NCBI GenBank assembly: GCA_019695115.1
Contig: JAIBAP010000052.1
Location: 1 to 42,434 of the forward strand
DNA: 42,434 nt
Origin: Caldilineales bacterium
Lineage (GTDB): Bacteria; Chloroflexota; Anaerolineae; J102
Direction of reading: 5' to 3'
Shown here piece after piece: positions 1 through 11,150 of this stretch; the first letter of the stretch is position 1, and every line of letters starts with the position of its first letter. Position numbers and translations under genes: made by a program. The notes beneath the pieces were generated by a model. The model had not been told where the DNA came from, made no database searches, and saw nothing but the letters and a program-made list of their open reading frames with translations.

Positions 1-120
1 CGCCCGCTAGAAGCGAGGTCTCCTCGCCCGCTAGAAGCGAGGTCTCCTCGCCCGCTAGAAGCGAGGTCTCCTCGCCCGCTAGAAGCGAGGTCTCCTCGCC
101 CGCTAGAAGCGAGGTCTCCT
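1..120. repeat. Five perfect 24-bp tandem repeats at window edge
   Basis: Five identical head-to-tail copies of a 24-bp unit beginning CGCCCGCTAGAAGCG and ending AGGTCTCCT occupy 1-120; a sixth copy diverges after CGCCCGC at 121. Across each junction GCGAGG-TCT-CCTCGC can form a small hairpin, and its core resembles the centre of the large palindrome at 348-412. There are no spacers, so it is not a CRISPR array. The array continues to the window edge, so its true length is unknown. Confidence 0.95.
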
Positions 121-210
121 CGCCCGCCAGTCGCCAGAGAAGCGGGGCCAACGGCTGCAAGCCCTGCTCGACCAGCCCTTCCGAACGTCGCCGGTGAGTC
201 GGTGAGTCGA

Positions 211-304
211 AAATTGGTTATTAGTAACTAGTTATTAGTAATTGGTTATTGGTTATTGGTTATTAAAGATTACCAATTACCAATTACCAATTACCAATAA
301 CCAA
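211..304. repeat. AT-rich TTGGTTA/TAACCAA inverted repeat inside the T-box leader
   Basis: Several TTGGTTATTGG-type units (211-264) face complementary TTACCAATTACCAA-type units (270-304), giving a long imperfect hairpin. It lies between the stem I-like part and the stem III-like part of the valS leader. Its base composition is much more AT-rich than its surroundings. Confidence 0.85.
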
Positions 305-347
305 CCACTAAACCCACCCGGTTGCGCCCGTTATCGCGCTAGAGTGG

Positions 348-412
348 ATCGTTTTCGGTTGTCGTCGTAGGGGCGAGGTGACCTCGCCCCTACGACGACA
401 ACCGAAAACGAT
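348..412. repeat. Perfect palindrome, 32-bp arms, 1-nt centre
   Basis: Positions 348-379 are exactly the reverse complement of 381-412, with a single G at 380 between them. The centre reads GGGGCGAGGTGACCTCGCCCC. It sits between AGAGTGG and the AACAAGG antiterminator start of the valS T-box, where RNA length is variable in the family, so it could be a tolerated inserted element. Confidence 0.95.
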
Positions 413-432
413 TAAACAAGGTGGTACCACGG

Positions 433-466
433 AGCCTTCCGTCCTTGTGACGCGAAGGCTTTTTTA
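433..466 (+). terminator. T-box regulated intrinsic terminator
   Basis: AGCCTTC (433-439) pairs with GAAGGCT (454-460), extended by CGTC (440-443) with GACG (449-452), and followed by a T-run at 460-466. The 5' strand overlaps bases needed for the antiterminator helix, so the two structures are mutually exclusive. Confidence 0.9.
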
Positions 467-467
467 T

Positions 468-674
468 TGCGAATTTCGGAATGCGAATTTCGGAATGCTG
501 TAATCCACGCAATTACCACACTTAACACAAAGACACGAAGAACACAAAGGGAACACAAAGTTTTGCTGTTATCTTCGTGTCATCTTCGTGTCCTTCGAGC
601 CTTCGTGTTCATTTCGCAATTCGCAATCCGCAATCCGAAATTCATCACGCACCACGCAACACGCACCACGTAAT
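468..674. repeat. Mixed simple repeats between T-box and valS
   Basis: Two tandem copies of TGCGAATTTCGGAA lie at 468-481 and 482-495. They are followed by AACACAAAGACACGAAG-type sequence (about 515-565) facing CTTCGTGTCATCTTCGTGTCC (about 570-600), then GCAATTCGCAATCCGCAATCC-type units (about 613-642) and CACGCACCACGCAACACG-type units (about 645-672). An in-frame ATG at 588 upstream of valS lies inside these repeats and is not considered the start. Confidence 0.75.
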
Positions 675-686
675 ACGGAGCACCCC

Positions 687-3365
<2,679 letters not shown>

Positions 3366-3389
3366 TCACCCTGCTTCGTTGCCCCTGAA

Positions 3390-3434
3390 AACAATGAGCA
3401 CCGACCCTCTCGCCAGAGGTCGGTGCTCGTTGTT
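3390..3434. terminator. Long hairpin after valS
   Basis: The arm at 3390-3410 (AACAATGAGCACCGACC...) pairs with 3415-3434 (...GGTCGGTGCTCGTTGTT) around loop CGCC, with one G-T pair and one bulged C. There is no long T-run, but its position after valS and its stability suggest termination. Confidence 0.7.
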
Positions 3435-3500
3435 CATAACTCACCATGGACTTCCCAATTATGGCCCGCCTCTGTTGTTGGCCATACCTTAGCACACCCG

Positions 3501-3518
3501 CGTCAGGACATCGTCAGG
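3501..3518 (+). promoter_or_regulatory. Heptamer direct repeats, candidate SARP operator
   Basis: CGTCAGG occurs at 3501-3507 and 3512-3518, an 11-bp period with a 4-bp gap; a third copy is at 3573-3579. Heptameric direct repeats with 11-bp spacing are the known binding pattern of SARP-type OmpR-like DNA-binding domains, and the gene 95 bp downstream encodes such a domain. Autoregulation is inferred. A convincing -10 at the usual SARP distance was not seen. Confidence 0.4.
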
Positions 3519-3612
3519 AATTCCGGGAATTTGGTAAATTGTGGCGTCATTCGTTACACTCGCTCCGCACAACGTCAGGACGCAGCCTTTGCCTTCACCT
3601 TCCCGGAGTCTT

Positions 3613-6600
3613 ATGTCTACTCAGGCCGTACTCAAACTGCACCTACTTGGGTCTTTGTCGATCGGACAGGATGGCGCGGCGGTCGGCGCTATCGAGTCGG
3701 ACAAAGCGCGGGCGCTGCTGGTCTATCTGGCGCTTGAAGCGGACCACGCTCACAGCCGCCAGTCTTTGGCGGCGCTGTTTTGGCCAGACGCAGACGAACG
3801 CACGGGGCTGCGAAACCTGCGGCAGGCGTTGTACAGTGTGCGGCGAGCCACTGGCGATCCTTCGGCTGACCAGCCCTACCTGTCACCCACCCGTCAAGCT
3901 ATCCAGTTCGATGCCTCCGCTCCACACCAAATCGATGCCGTGGTCTTCGCCGGCTATATCGAGACGGTCAAGCGGCACCCGCACATCCGCCTGACAAGCT
4001 GCGCCGCCTGTGTCAATCTGCTGGAGCGGGCAGCCGAGCTATACCGGGGCGATTTCCTTGCCGGCTTTTCGTTGCCAGATTGCGACGAATTCGAAATCTG
4101 GCTGCAAGGGCGCCGCGACAAATTGCGCGGGCAGGCGCTGGATGCGCTTGCCAGTCTTGCCGCCCATCATGCCCATCGCCGCGACTACGAGCAGGCCGAG
4201 CTTTATTATCGTCGCCAGGTTGAGATAGCACCCTGGCACGAAGAAGCGCACCGCGGGATTATGACCATGTTGGCCTTGCGCGGCCAGAAGGCAGCGGCTA
4301 TCCATCATTACAGCGTGCTGCAGGCGGCGGTCGCGACCGAATTTGGGGCCGACCCTCTGCCCGAAAGCCGGGCGCTGTTGGAGAAGATTCAAGCCGGGCA
4401 GCTCCAGCCCGAAGCCGAGGAGCTGGCGAATCCCTACAAAGGTTTGCTGCCATTCGACCAGCACGATGCCGACCGCTTCTTTGGCCGCGAGGTGGTAATC
4501 CAACAACTGGTCGATTTGCTGCGCGCTCAACCATTTTGCGCCGTCATCGGTGCTTCGGGCAGCGGCAAATCGTCGCTCATCCATGCCGGGCTTCTGCCCA
4601 CGCTTGGCGTGGGCGATCTTCGCCTGCGATCGGACGCCAGCGCCGTGGCGCCGGATGCCGGGGAATGGGTGAGCGTCAGTATTCGCCCTGGCAGCGCCCC
4701 CTTCATGGCCCTGGCCGCAGCCCTGGCCCCTCACCTCTTGTTAACTTCGGAAATTGCCACCGAAACCCTGGCCGAACAACTGCGCAGCGGTGAGACCAAC
4801 CTTTGGACGATAGCGCAAGGGATCACGCAAAGACAAATTCCCGCGCGGCGCAGACACCGCTCTGCCCCGAGGATTTTGCTTGTCATCGACCAGTTCGAGG
4901 AACTCTACACCCTCTGCCCCGACGCCGCTGAACGCCAGAGTTTTATCGATATGCTGCTGGCGCCCTCGGCCCAGCAGGCGCCGAATACCGCAGCCACGAT
5001 CCCACCCGGCGTCCTGCGTGTGCTGGTTTTGTTGCGCGCCGACTTCACCGGACAGGCCATCTCTTATCGACCTCTGGCCGACGCCATCCAGCAGGGCGGG
5101 CTGGTGCTGGGGCCGATGAATGGGGATGAACTGCGTCGGGCAATCGTCGAGCCGGCCCGCAGACAGGGTGTGACTTTCGAATCCGGCCTGGTCGAACGTT
5201 TGCTCAAAGACATCGCCAACGAACCGGGGAATCTATTGTTGATTCAGTTCGCACTGACATTGCTATGGGAAAAGCGGAAGAACGGGATGCTGACCCATGT
5301 CGACTATGAGGAAACAGGCGGGGTGGTGGGGGCGCTGGCCCATTATGCGGATGGCGTGGTGGGGGCGATGGATGCAAGCGAACGCGAAGGCGTGCGCCGC
5401 TTGTTTTTGCGCCTGGTTCAGCCCGGCGATGACGCCCCCGACACCAGGCGCATGGTGGCGCGAGCCGCGCTTGGCGCTGAAGATTGGCGGCTGGTGCAAC
5501 GCCTGGCCGACGCGCGCCTGTTGGTGACAGATCGGCGCGATGAACAGGAAGTGGCCGAGGTGGCGCATGAGGCGCTGATCCGCAATTGGGGCCGGCTGCG
5601 TTCGTGGCTGGATGCCGACCGCCAGTTCCATCGCTGGCAATTCCAATTGCAGGACGCGGCCGAAAGGTGGTCGGAGAGCGGGAACGATCCCAGTTTGCTG
5701 TTGCGGGGGGCGCAACTGATCCAGGCTGAGACATGGCTGGACGAGCGAGGAAAAGAACTCAGCCCGTTCGAAAGTTCTTTTATCGCCGTTGCCATCGACG
5801 AGCGCGACCGACTGAACAAAGAACAAGAAGAACAGCGCCAAGTGGCGTTAGCGCAGGCCCAAAACCTGGCCCGTATCGAACACGACCGAGCCGATGCGGA
5901 GGCGCGTTCGACGAAGCGATTGCGCTTGCTGAGCGGCATCCTGGCTTTTTCGCTGCTGGCTGTGCTGGTTATCACCTTCATCGCCTGGTCGTTGGCGCGC
6001 GAGTCGCAACGGCAAACACAGTTGGCAACCGCGGCGCAACAAATTGCCGAAGAGGCGCGGATCCAGGCTCAGGTGCAGGCCGAGCTAGCAGATGCGCAGA
6101 CAAAACTGGCCGAAGAGCAGAAGACGCTGGCCGAAAACGAGACGCAGACGGCCAAAAAGGAGCGAAGCCGGGCTGAAGAACAGGCCCGGCTGGCCGAAGA
6201 AGAACACAAGCGCGCCGAAATGGCCGCCCAACGCGCCCTGAGCCGCCAATTGGGCGCCCAGGCTCAATCCCGAATGTCCGACCAACTCGACCTGGGCCTG
6301 CTGCTGGCTGTTGAAAGCGCCCGCCTGGCCACCCCTGCCGATAAGGTCGACCTGCTGCTCAACCTGAACATCAGCCCGCTGGCCAAATATCTTCTCCACG
6401 CCGAGACCACGCCCGTTCACCAGGCCGAGTTTCACCCGCCCAACACACTCGTCACCAGCGCCGAGGGCAGCGTGCGGCTTTGGGACATGGACATGGGAAA
6501 AAGCATCAAACAAACCATCACACTGGCCGGCACTCAGTTCGCCGCCATCAGCCCGGATGGGCATCGGGCTGCCACCGTGGATGGCGCCAACTTGACGCTG

Positions 6601-8292
6601 TGGAACGTGCCCGATGGCCAGCCCATCGCTCCGGCCTTTGCCGACCACCCCGATGTCATCGATTTCCTGACTTTCTCGGTCGATGGCAGCCGTTTGGTCA
6701 GCGGCAGCCGCGATGGGACGCTGATCCTTCGCGATGCCGTTAGCGGCCAGGTGCTGAAGCAACTGAAGTACGATGGCAGCGGGGGCATGGCCCTGGGGCC
6801 GGGCGGTGAGATGCTGGCCATGTTCGACGATTTCGCTGGCCAGAGCGGGCTTGAACTGCGGGACCTGACCACAGGCCAACAGATCGCCGGGCCGGTGTTT
6901 GGGCATTCGGGCGCCATCCAAAGCATAAATTACAGCCGCGACGGCTCGTTATTGGTCACGGCTGGCGCCGATAAGACCTTGCGGTTGTGGGACGGCAAGA
7001 CGTTGGCCCCCATTGGTCAGCCGTTCGTGGGGCACAGCGCCCGCGTCCTCATCGGCGCCATCAGTCCTGATAACAAGACGCTGGCTTCGGGCGGAGCTGA
7101 CAACCACATCATTCTTTGGGATATTGCCAGCGGCCAGGCAATCGGCCAGCCGCTCACCGGCCACAGCAATTGGGTGCGCGATGTCACCTTCAGCCCAGAT
7201 GGCCGCACTCTGGCCTCGACCGACGCTGGCGGCGGCATTGCCCTGTGGGATCTTGGCGCCCACCAAACCTTGCGCGGGCACAGCGACAATGTCCGCGCCA
7301 TCGCACTGACGCCCGACGATGAGACGCTGATCACCAGTAGCTATGATCGCACGATGCGGTGGTGGGACGCCATCACCGGCGAAGTGCAAGCCGCGATCAC
7401 GACGCCCCATCAAAGCTCGATTATCACCATGGCTATCAGCCCGGACGGCAAAACAGCAGCCACGGCCGATGTCGATGGCCTGGTCGCGTTGTGGGATGTG
7501 AAGGCGCGCGCCCTCCTCTTCCCCGCCCTCCAGGGCAACCCCAGCGTCATCGTCAGCCTGGCCTTCAGCCCCGATGGCAAGACCCTGGCCTCCGGCGATT
7601 TCGATGGCACGATCACCCTCTGGGATGTGGAGAGCGGCCGGCAACTGCTGAAGCCCTTCAAGGCCCACGAAGGATGGACGCTGAGCCTGGCCTTCAGCCC
7701 GGATGGCGAGCAGCTGGCGTCGGGGTCGCAAGATGCCGAGATCAGGCTCTGGAAGCTGCCGTCCAGCCGCACCCCCAGCGCCGATCCTCTCCCCGCCATC
7801 GGCCAGCCGATGAAAGGCCACAGCAATTGGGTCACGTCGCTCTTGTTCTGGCCCGACGGCAAGCGGCTGGTCTCGGGCAGCGGCGACCACACCGTCCGCC
7901 AGTGGGACCTCGCCAGCCAGCAAGCCGTGGCGGCGCCGTTGACCGGGCATGCGGGCTATGTATGGGGGTTACAGGTCTATCCGACCGAGGCCGCCGGCGG
8001 GGGCAAGGCCTTGGCGGCGCTAGATAACACCGGCGCGGTCTTGTTCTGGGATCTGGATGCGGGCATCCCGCTCGGCCCGCCTTTGCACACGTTCACCGAA
8101 ACGGAGACGCAGGTCATCAGCGCCGACGGCCGGCGGCTGTACCAGGGCGCCTTCAACAGCGCTGTCGAAGTGTGGGAGCTGCCCGGTCTGGTGTGGGAAA
8201 GCCGGGCTTGCGCCATCGCCAACCGCAATCTGACCAAGACAGAATGGGAGCGATTCCTGCCCGACCTGCCCTATCGGGAGATGTGCGAGTGA
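3613..8292 (+). CDS. SARP/BTAD - nSTAND NTPase - transmembrane - WD40 regulator
   Basis: This 1559-residue protein has four parts. Residues about 1-95 are a SARP-type winged-helix DNA-binding domain (LHLLGSLSIGQDG..., KARALLVYLALE) followed by a BTAD helical domain to about 255. From about 272, NPYKGLLPF and FFGRE open an nSTAND NTPase with Walker A GASGSGKSS (residues 313-321) and Walker B ILLVIDQFEEL. A hydrophobic helix at about 772-795 is followed by an alanine/glutamate-rich coiled coil to about 880. A WD40 propeller region with about a dozen repeats (FSPDGKTLASG...LWD) runs to the C-terminus. The start at 3613 has GGAG at 3605-3608. The layout suggests a membrane-attached signal-sensing ATPase carrying a DNA-binding head. 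The ligand and targets are unknown. Neighbouring genes do not reveal its regulon. Confidence 0.88.
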   Translation: MSTQAVLKLHLLGSLSIGQDGAAVGAIESDKARALLVYLALEADHAHSRQSLAALFWPDADERTGLRNLRQALYSVRRATGDPSADQPYLSPTRQAIQFDASAPHQIDAVVFAGYIETVKRHPHIRLTSCAACVNLLERAAELYRGDFLAGFSLPDCDEFEIWLQGRRDKLRGQALDALASLAAHHAHRRDYEQAELYYRRQVEIAPWHEEAHRGIMTMLALRGQKAAAIHHYSVLQAAVATEFGADPLPESRALLEKIQAGQLQPEAEELANPYKGLLPFDQHDADRFFGREVVIQQLVDLLRAQPFCAVIGASGSGKSSLIHAGLLPTLGVGDLRLRSDASAVAPDAGEWVSVSIRPGSAPFMALAAALAPHLLLTSEIATETLAEQLRSGETNLWTIAQGITQRQIPARRRHRSAPRILLVIDQFEELYTLCPDAAERQSFIDMLLAPSAQQAPNTAATIPPGVLRVLVLLRADFTGQAISYRPLADAIQQGGLVLGPMNGDELRRAIVEPARRQGVTFESGLVERLLKDIANEPGNLLLIQFALTLLWEKRKNGMLTHVDYEETGGVVGALAHYADGVVGAMDASEREGVRRLFLRLVQPGDDAPDTRRMVARAALGAEDWRLVQRLADARLLVTDRRDEQEVAEVAHEALIRNWGRLRSWLDADRQFHRWQFQLQDAAERWSESGNDPSLLLRGAQLIQAETWLDERGKELSPFESSFIAVAIDERDRLNKEQEEQRQVALAQAQNLARIEHDRADAEARSTKRLRLLSGILAFSLLAVLVITFIAWSLARESQRQTQLATAAQQIAEEARIQAQVQAELADAQTKLAEEQKTLAENETQTAKKERSRAEEQARLAEEEHKRAEMAAQRALSRQLGAQAQSRMSDQLDLGLLLAVESARLATPADKVDLLLNLNISPLAKYLLHAETTPVHQAEFHPPNTLVTSAEGSVRLWDMDMGKSIKQTITLAGTQFAAISPDGHRAATVDGANLTLWNVPDGQPIAPAFADHPDVIDFLTFSVDGSRLVSGSRDGTLILRDAVSGQVLKQLKYDGSGGMALGPGGEMLAMFDDFAGQSGLELRDLTTGQQIAGPVFGHSGAIQSINYSRDGSLLVTAGADKTLRLWDGKTLAPIGQPFVGHSARVLIGAISPDNKTLASGGADNHIILWDIASGQAIGQPLTGHSNWVRDVTFSPDGRTLASTDAGGGIALWDLGAHQTLRGHSDNVRAIALTPDDETLITSSYDRTMRWWDAITGEVQAAITTPHQSSIITMAISPDGKTAATADVDGLVALWDVKARALLFPALQGNPSVIVSLAFSPDGKTLASGDFDGTITLWDVESGRQLLKPFKAHEGWTLSLAFSPDGEQLASGSQDAEIRLWKLPSSRTPSADPLPAIGQPMKGHSNWVTSLLFWPDGKRLVSGSGDHTVRQWDLASQQAVAAPLTGHAGYVWGLQVYPTEAAGGGKALAALDNTGAVLFWDLDAGIPLGPPLHTFTETETQVISADGRRLYQGAFNSAVEVWELPGLVWESRACAIANRNLTKTEWERFLPDLPYREMCE

Positions 8293-8293
8293 A

Positions 8294-8382
8294 GGGTGGA
8301 TTGTGGATTGCGAATTGCGAATTGCGGATTGCGGATTGTGAATTGCGGATTGTGAATTGTGGATTGCGAATTGCGAAACCGG
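8294..8382. repeat. GGATTGCGAATTGC simple-repeat string
   Basis: About eleven degenerate 7-8 bp units (variants of GGATTGTG, GAATTGCG, GGATTGCG) run directly from the stop codon of the WD40 gene. A shorter stretch of related sequence in the other orientation lies at about 613-642 before valS. Confidence 0.85.
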
Positions 8383-8393
8383 TCATTGGTCGA

Positions 8394-8631
8394 TTGCGGA
8401 GGGAGCACCCCAAGGTGCGGGCTGCACCCGTCATTCCGCACCCGGGCGGGCTGGACTCCTCGAAATCGAGGCCCCATTTGCGGAGGGAGCACCCCCAGGT
8501 GCGGGCCGCACCGTGGAGACGGCCCCCACCTGAACCCTGAACATTCTAATTGCGGAGGGAGCACCCCCAGGTGCGGGCTGCACCCGAAATCCCGCACCTG
8601 GGCGGGCTGGACTCCTCGAAATCAGGGCCCC
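8394..8631. repeat. Three-copy TTGCGGAGGGAGCACCCC repeat with hairpins
   Basis: The element TTGCGGAGGGAGCACCCC followed by a GGTGCGGG block starts at 8394, 8478 and 8550. Copies one and three are followed by a second conserved block, GCACCYGGGCGGGCTGGACT then CCTCGAAATC, at about 8438-8475 and 8593-8631. In copy three, CCCAGGTGCGGG can pair with CCCGCACCTGGG across a 13-base loop; copy one pairs less perfectly, and copy two lacks the second block. No coding sequence is convincing here. Confidence 0.8.
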
Positions 8632-8718
8632 GTTGGCGGCCCGCGCATATAACCTGTGGCCGCGGGGGTGGGCCAGCCCATTTCGCCATCCGCAATCGCC
8701 ATTAATCCCTCCTTAACC

Positions 8719-8759
8719 TGATCTAGATCATAGCGCCGGGTCATTCATCCTGCTATCAT
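8719..8759 (+). promoter_or_regulatory. FNR/CRP-type box and -10 before decahaem cytochrome
   Basis: TGATCTAGATCA (8719-8730) is a perfect palindrome of the FNR/CRP core form TGAT-N4-ATCA. TATCAT (8754-8759) follows after 23 bases, which places the box centre near -41.5, the class II activation position. A near-identical arrangement precedes the second cytochrome (11247-11288). The regulator itself is not in the window. Confidence 0.65.
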
Positions 8760-8874
8760 GCGGGATGTTTCAAAAAGGATCGGCGGATAGTCTGTATTGT
8801 CCAAAGACAATCGTCCCTCAGCTCTTCACTCACCCCACCCAAGCATCGTTCCATCAATGAGGAGGAACAAAATC

Positions 8875-11091
8875 ATGAGACTACGATTTATGCTGTTGGG
8901 TCTTCTGCTGGTAGCGGCGGTCCTGCTCTTTGTCGGGGCAGGGGCCGAAGCAGCCGGGCCAAACATTGCGCCGGTTTGTCTGGCGCGCAGTTTCCAGGCC
9001 GGACCGGCCAGCGAACCGTTGGCAACCAGCAAGATCTTCTTCCCTGTGCAAGCATCACCCTGCAACTATCCTTTCCAGGTGCCGTTCCAGAACGACTGGA
9101 TAGGGTCGGGGCACGCCGACAAAACGGCAGAAGCGTTCAACCATTGGAACAACACCGGGCAGATCCCAACCTCCTGCGCCAAGTGCCACAGCACGCACGG
9201 CTACCGGGACTTCTTGGGCGACGACGGCACGGCCGAGGGCGTGGTCAACAACACGGCGCCCACCGGCTCGACGATCGAGTGCGTGGCCTGTCACAACGAC
9301 AAGACCATCCACAAGACCAGCGTCACCTTCCCCTCCGGCGTCACCCTGAACGATCTCGGCGACGAATCGCGCTGCATGGAATGCCACCAGGGGGTTTCCT
9401 CCAAAAAGACGGTGGACGACCTGCTGGCGCCGCTGACCGACAGCGATGTGGTCAGCCCCACCCTCCGCTTCCAGAATATCCACTACTTTGCGGCGGCGCT
9501 CAGCCTGTATGGGACGCAGGTGAAAGGCGGCTATCAGTACGACGGCATGAGCTATGATGCCAAGTTCGCCCATGTCGAAGGTTACGACACCTGTATCCAG
9601 TGCCACGACCAACACACGTTGGAGTTGAACCTGGATGCCTGCAAGACCTGCCACACCACCGTGAGCACGGTCGATGACCTGGCCAAAATCCGCATGAATG
9701 GGTCGCTGGCCGACTATGACGGCGACGGCAATATCACCGAGGGCGTGAGCGAAGAAATCGACGGCCTGCGGGCGATGCTGTACACCGCTATCCGTTCCTA
9801 CGCCAACCAGGTGAGCAACAAACCCATTGCCTATTCGGCCACTGCCTATCCCTACTGGTTCTTCGACCCCAACGACAACGGCGTGGTGGATACGGGCGAG
9901 ACCACAGGCTACAATGCTTTCACCGGCCGTCTGATCAAAGCCACGTACAACTATCAGATGTCGGTGAAGGACCCCGGCCAGTTCGCGCATGGCGGCAAGT
10001 ACATCATCGAGTTGCTGCACGACTCGATCGCTGACTTGAACACCAAGATCACCCCACCCGTCGGTCTGACCCAGGCCCATCGCCTCGACCCCGGCCACTT
10101 CGCCGGTTCCGAGGAAGCCTTCCGGCATTGGGACAACACCGGTGTGGTTCCTGGCAGCTGCACGAAGTGCCATACGGCTGAAGGCGTGCCCTTCTTCCTG
10201 CAAGAAGGCGTCAACGTTTCGGGCAAGTCGTCCAACGGCTTCATGTGCACCACCTGCCACAAGAACCTGGCCCCCAACTACGAGCGCTACACGGTCAACA
10301 CCGTCACCTTCCCCAGCGGCGCCACCGTGTCGCTGCCCGACAAGGATGCCAACCTGTGCCTGGAATGCCATCAGGGGCGTGAATCCACCGTTAGCGTCAA
10401 CAACGCCATCATTGGCAAGGACCTCGACACCGTGCCGACGCCTGCACTCAGCTTCCGCAACGTCCATTACTTCGCCGCCGGCGCCACGCTGTTCGGCAAC
10501 GATGTCAAGGGCATCTACCAGTACGACGGCAAGAGCTATCTGGGGCGGAACGTGCATGGCCCCGGCATCGCCAGCTACGATGCCTGCACCGAATGCCACA
10601 ACACCCACGAGCTGGAAGTCAAGGTCGACAAATGCTCCACCTGCCACCTGGGCATCACCACGAATGCGGATTTGAAGAACATTCGCGGCGCCTTCGGCGG
10701 CAACCAGGGCAGCAATGTCGATTACGATGGCGATGGCAGCAAGACCGAAGGCATCTATGGCGAGATCGACACCATGGCCGCCAAGCTGTACGCAGCCATG
10801 CAGCTGTATGCCACGAACATCGTCGGTACACCCATTGCCTACAACGCCAACGCCTATCCTTACTTCTTCGTCGATGCCAACGGCAACGGTGTGGTCGACG
10901 CCGATGAAAAGACCGGATACAACAAGTTCACACCTCGCCTTCTGCGCACAGCCTACAACTACCAGTATGTGCAGAAGGACCCCGGCCAGTTCGCCCACAA
11001 CGCCAAGTACGTCCTACAGGCGCTGTACGACGGTCTGGAAGACCTGGGGCAGCGCGTGACCGTGGACATGACCGGCCTGGTGCGCCCGTAA
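8875..11091 (+). CDS. Decahaem cytochrome c with duplicated pentahaem domain
   Basis: The 738-residue exported protein has a signal peptide (about residues 1-27, cleavage near GAEAA). It has ten CXXCH haem sites: CAKCH (residue 101), CVACH, CMECH, CIQCH and CKTCH in the first half, and CTKCH (429), CTTCH, CLECH, CTECH and CSTCH in the second. The halves align over their length (EAFNHWNNTG/EAFRHWDNTG, TFPSG, FAAALSLYG/FAAGATLFG, YQYDGMSY/YQYDGKSY), so the gene arose by tandem duplication. Each half also has two Asp-rich calcium-loop-like motifs (residues about 280, 331, 616 and 667). The start at 8875 is chosen for GAGGAGGAA at 8859-8867 and the adjoining signal peptide. It is likely an extracytoplasmic electron carrier, perhaps OmcX-like or a multihaem reductase. 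It ends at a strong terminator, so it is transcribed apart from the next two cytochromes. Confidence 0.93.
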   Translation: MRLRFMLLGLLLVAAVLLFVGAGAEAAGPNIAPVCLARSFQAGPASEPLATSKIFFPVQASPCNYPFQVPFQNDWIGSGHADKTAEAFNHWNNTGQIPTSCAKCHSTHGYRDFLGDDGTAEGVVNNTAPTGSTIECVACHNDKTIHKTSVTFPSGVTLNDLGDESRCMECHQGVSSKKTVDDLLAPLTDSDVVSPTLRFQNIHYFAAALSLYGTQVKGGYQYDGMSYDAKFAHVEGYDTCIQCHDQHTLELNLDACKTCHTTVSTVDDLAKIRMNGSLADYDGDGNITEGVSEEIDGLRAMLYTAIRSYANQVSNKPIAYSATAYPYWFFDPNDNGVVDTGETTGYNAFTGRLIKATYNYQMSVKDPGQFAHGGKYIIELLHDSIADLNTKITPPVGLTQAHRLDPGHFAGSEEAFRHWDNTGVVPGSCTKCHTAEGVPFFLQEGVNVSGKSSNGFMCTTCHKNLAPNYERYTVNTVTFPSGATVSLPDKDANLCLECHQGRESTVSVNNAIIGKDLDTVPTPALSFRNVHYFAAGATLFGNDVKGIYQYDGKSYLGRNVHGPGIASYDACTECHNTHELEVKVDKCSTCHLGITTNADLKNIRGAFGGNQGSNVDYDGDGSKTEGIYGEIDTMAAKLYAAMQLYATNIVGTPIAYNANAYPYFFVDANGNGVVDADEKTGYNKFTPRLLRTAYNYQYVQKDPGQFAHNAKYVLQALYDGLEDLGQRVTVDMTGLVRP

Positions 11092-11118
11092 CCCCTCATC
11101 TCCCCCCCCAAACCCTCC

Positions 11119-11150
11119 AAACCGGACGCCGCTCGGCGTCCGGTTTTTTT
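11119..11150 (+). terminator. Strong intrinsic terminator after decahaem cytochrome
   Basis: AAACCGGACGCC (11119-11130) pairs perfectly with GGCGTCCGGTTT (11135-11146) around GCTC, ending in a T-run to 11150. Confidence 0.95.

Larger units (their letters stand above)
131..466 (+). promoter_or_regulatory. Valine T-box riboswitch (valS leader) with repeat insertions
   Basis: The 3' part is a textbook T-box antiterminator. AACAAGGTGGTACCACGG (415-432) contains the TGGT bulge that reads the uncharged tRNA 3' end. ACAAGG (416-421) pairs with CCTTGT (443-448), and CGG (430-432) with CCG (439-441). The competing terminator is at 433-466. Further upstream CCCGTTATCGCGC and AGAGTGG (about 328-347) match the region that usually precedes the antiterminator. 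AGAGAAGCGGGG...GGCTGCAAGCCC (about 137-168) resembles the distal part of stem I. GAAC-GTC-GCC (183-192) offers a GTC valine specifier codon at 187-189. The 5' half of stem I is not clear because the tandem repeat lies there. By family knowledge, uncharged tRNA-Val would allow readthrough into valS. The antiterminator is secure; stem I and the specifier are a reading by eye. Confidence 0.85.

Noticed and set aside
1-120. Possible CRISPR array
   Set aside because: The units are contiguous with no spacers between them.
588-686. N-terminal extension of valS from ATG 588
   Set aside because: The residues are translated simple repeats; a ribosome-binding site lies just before ATG 687.
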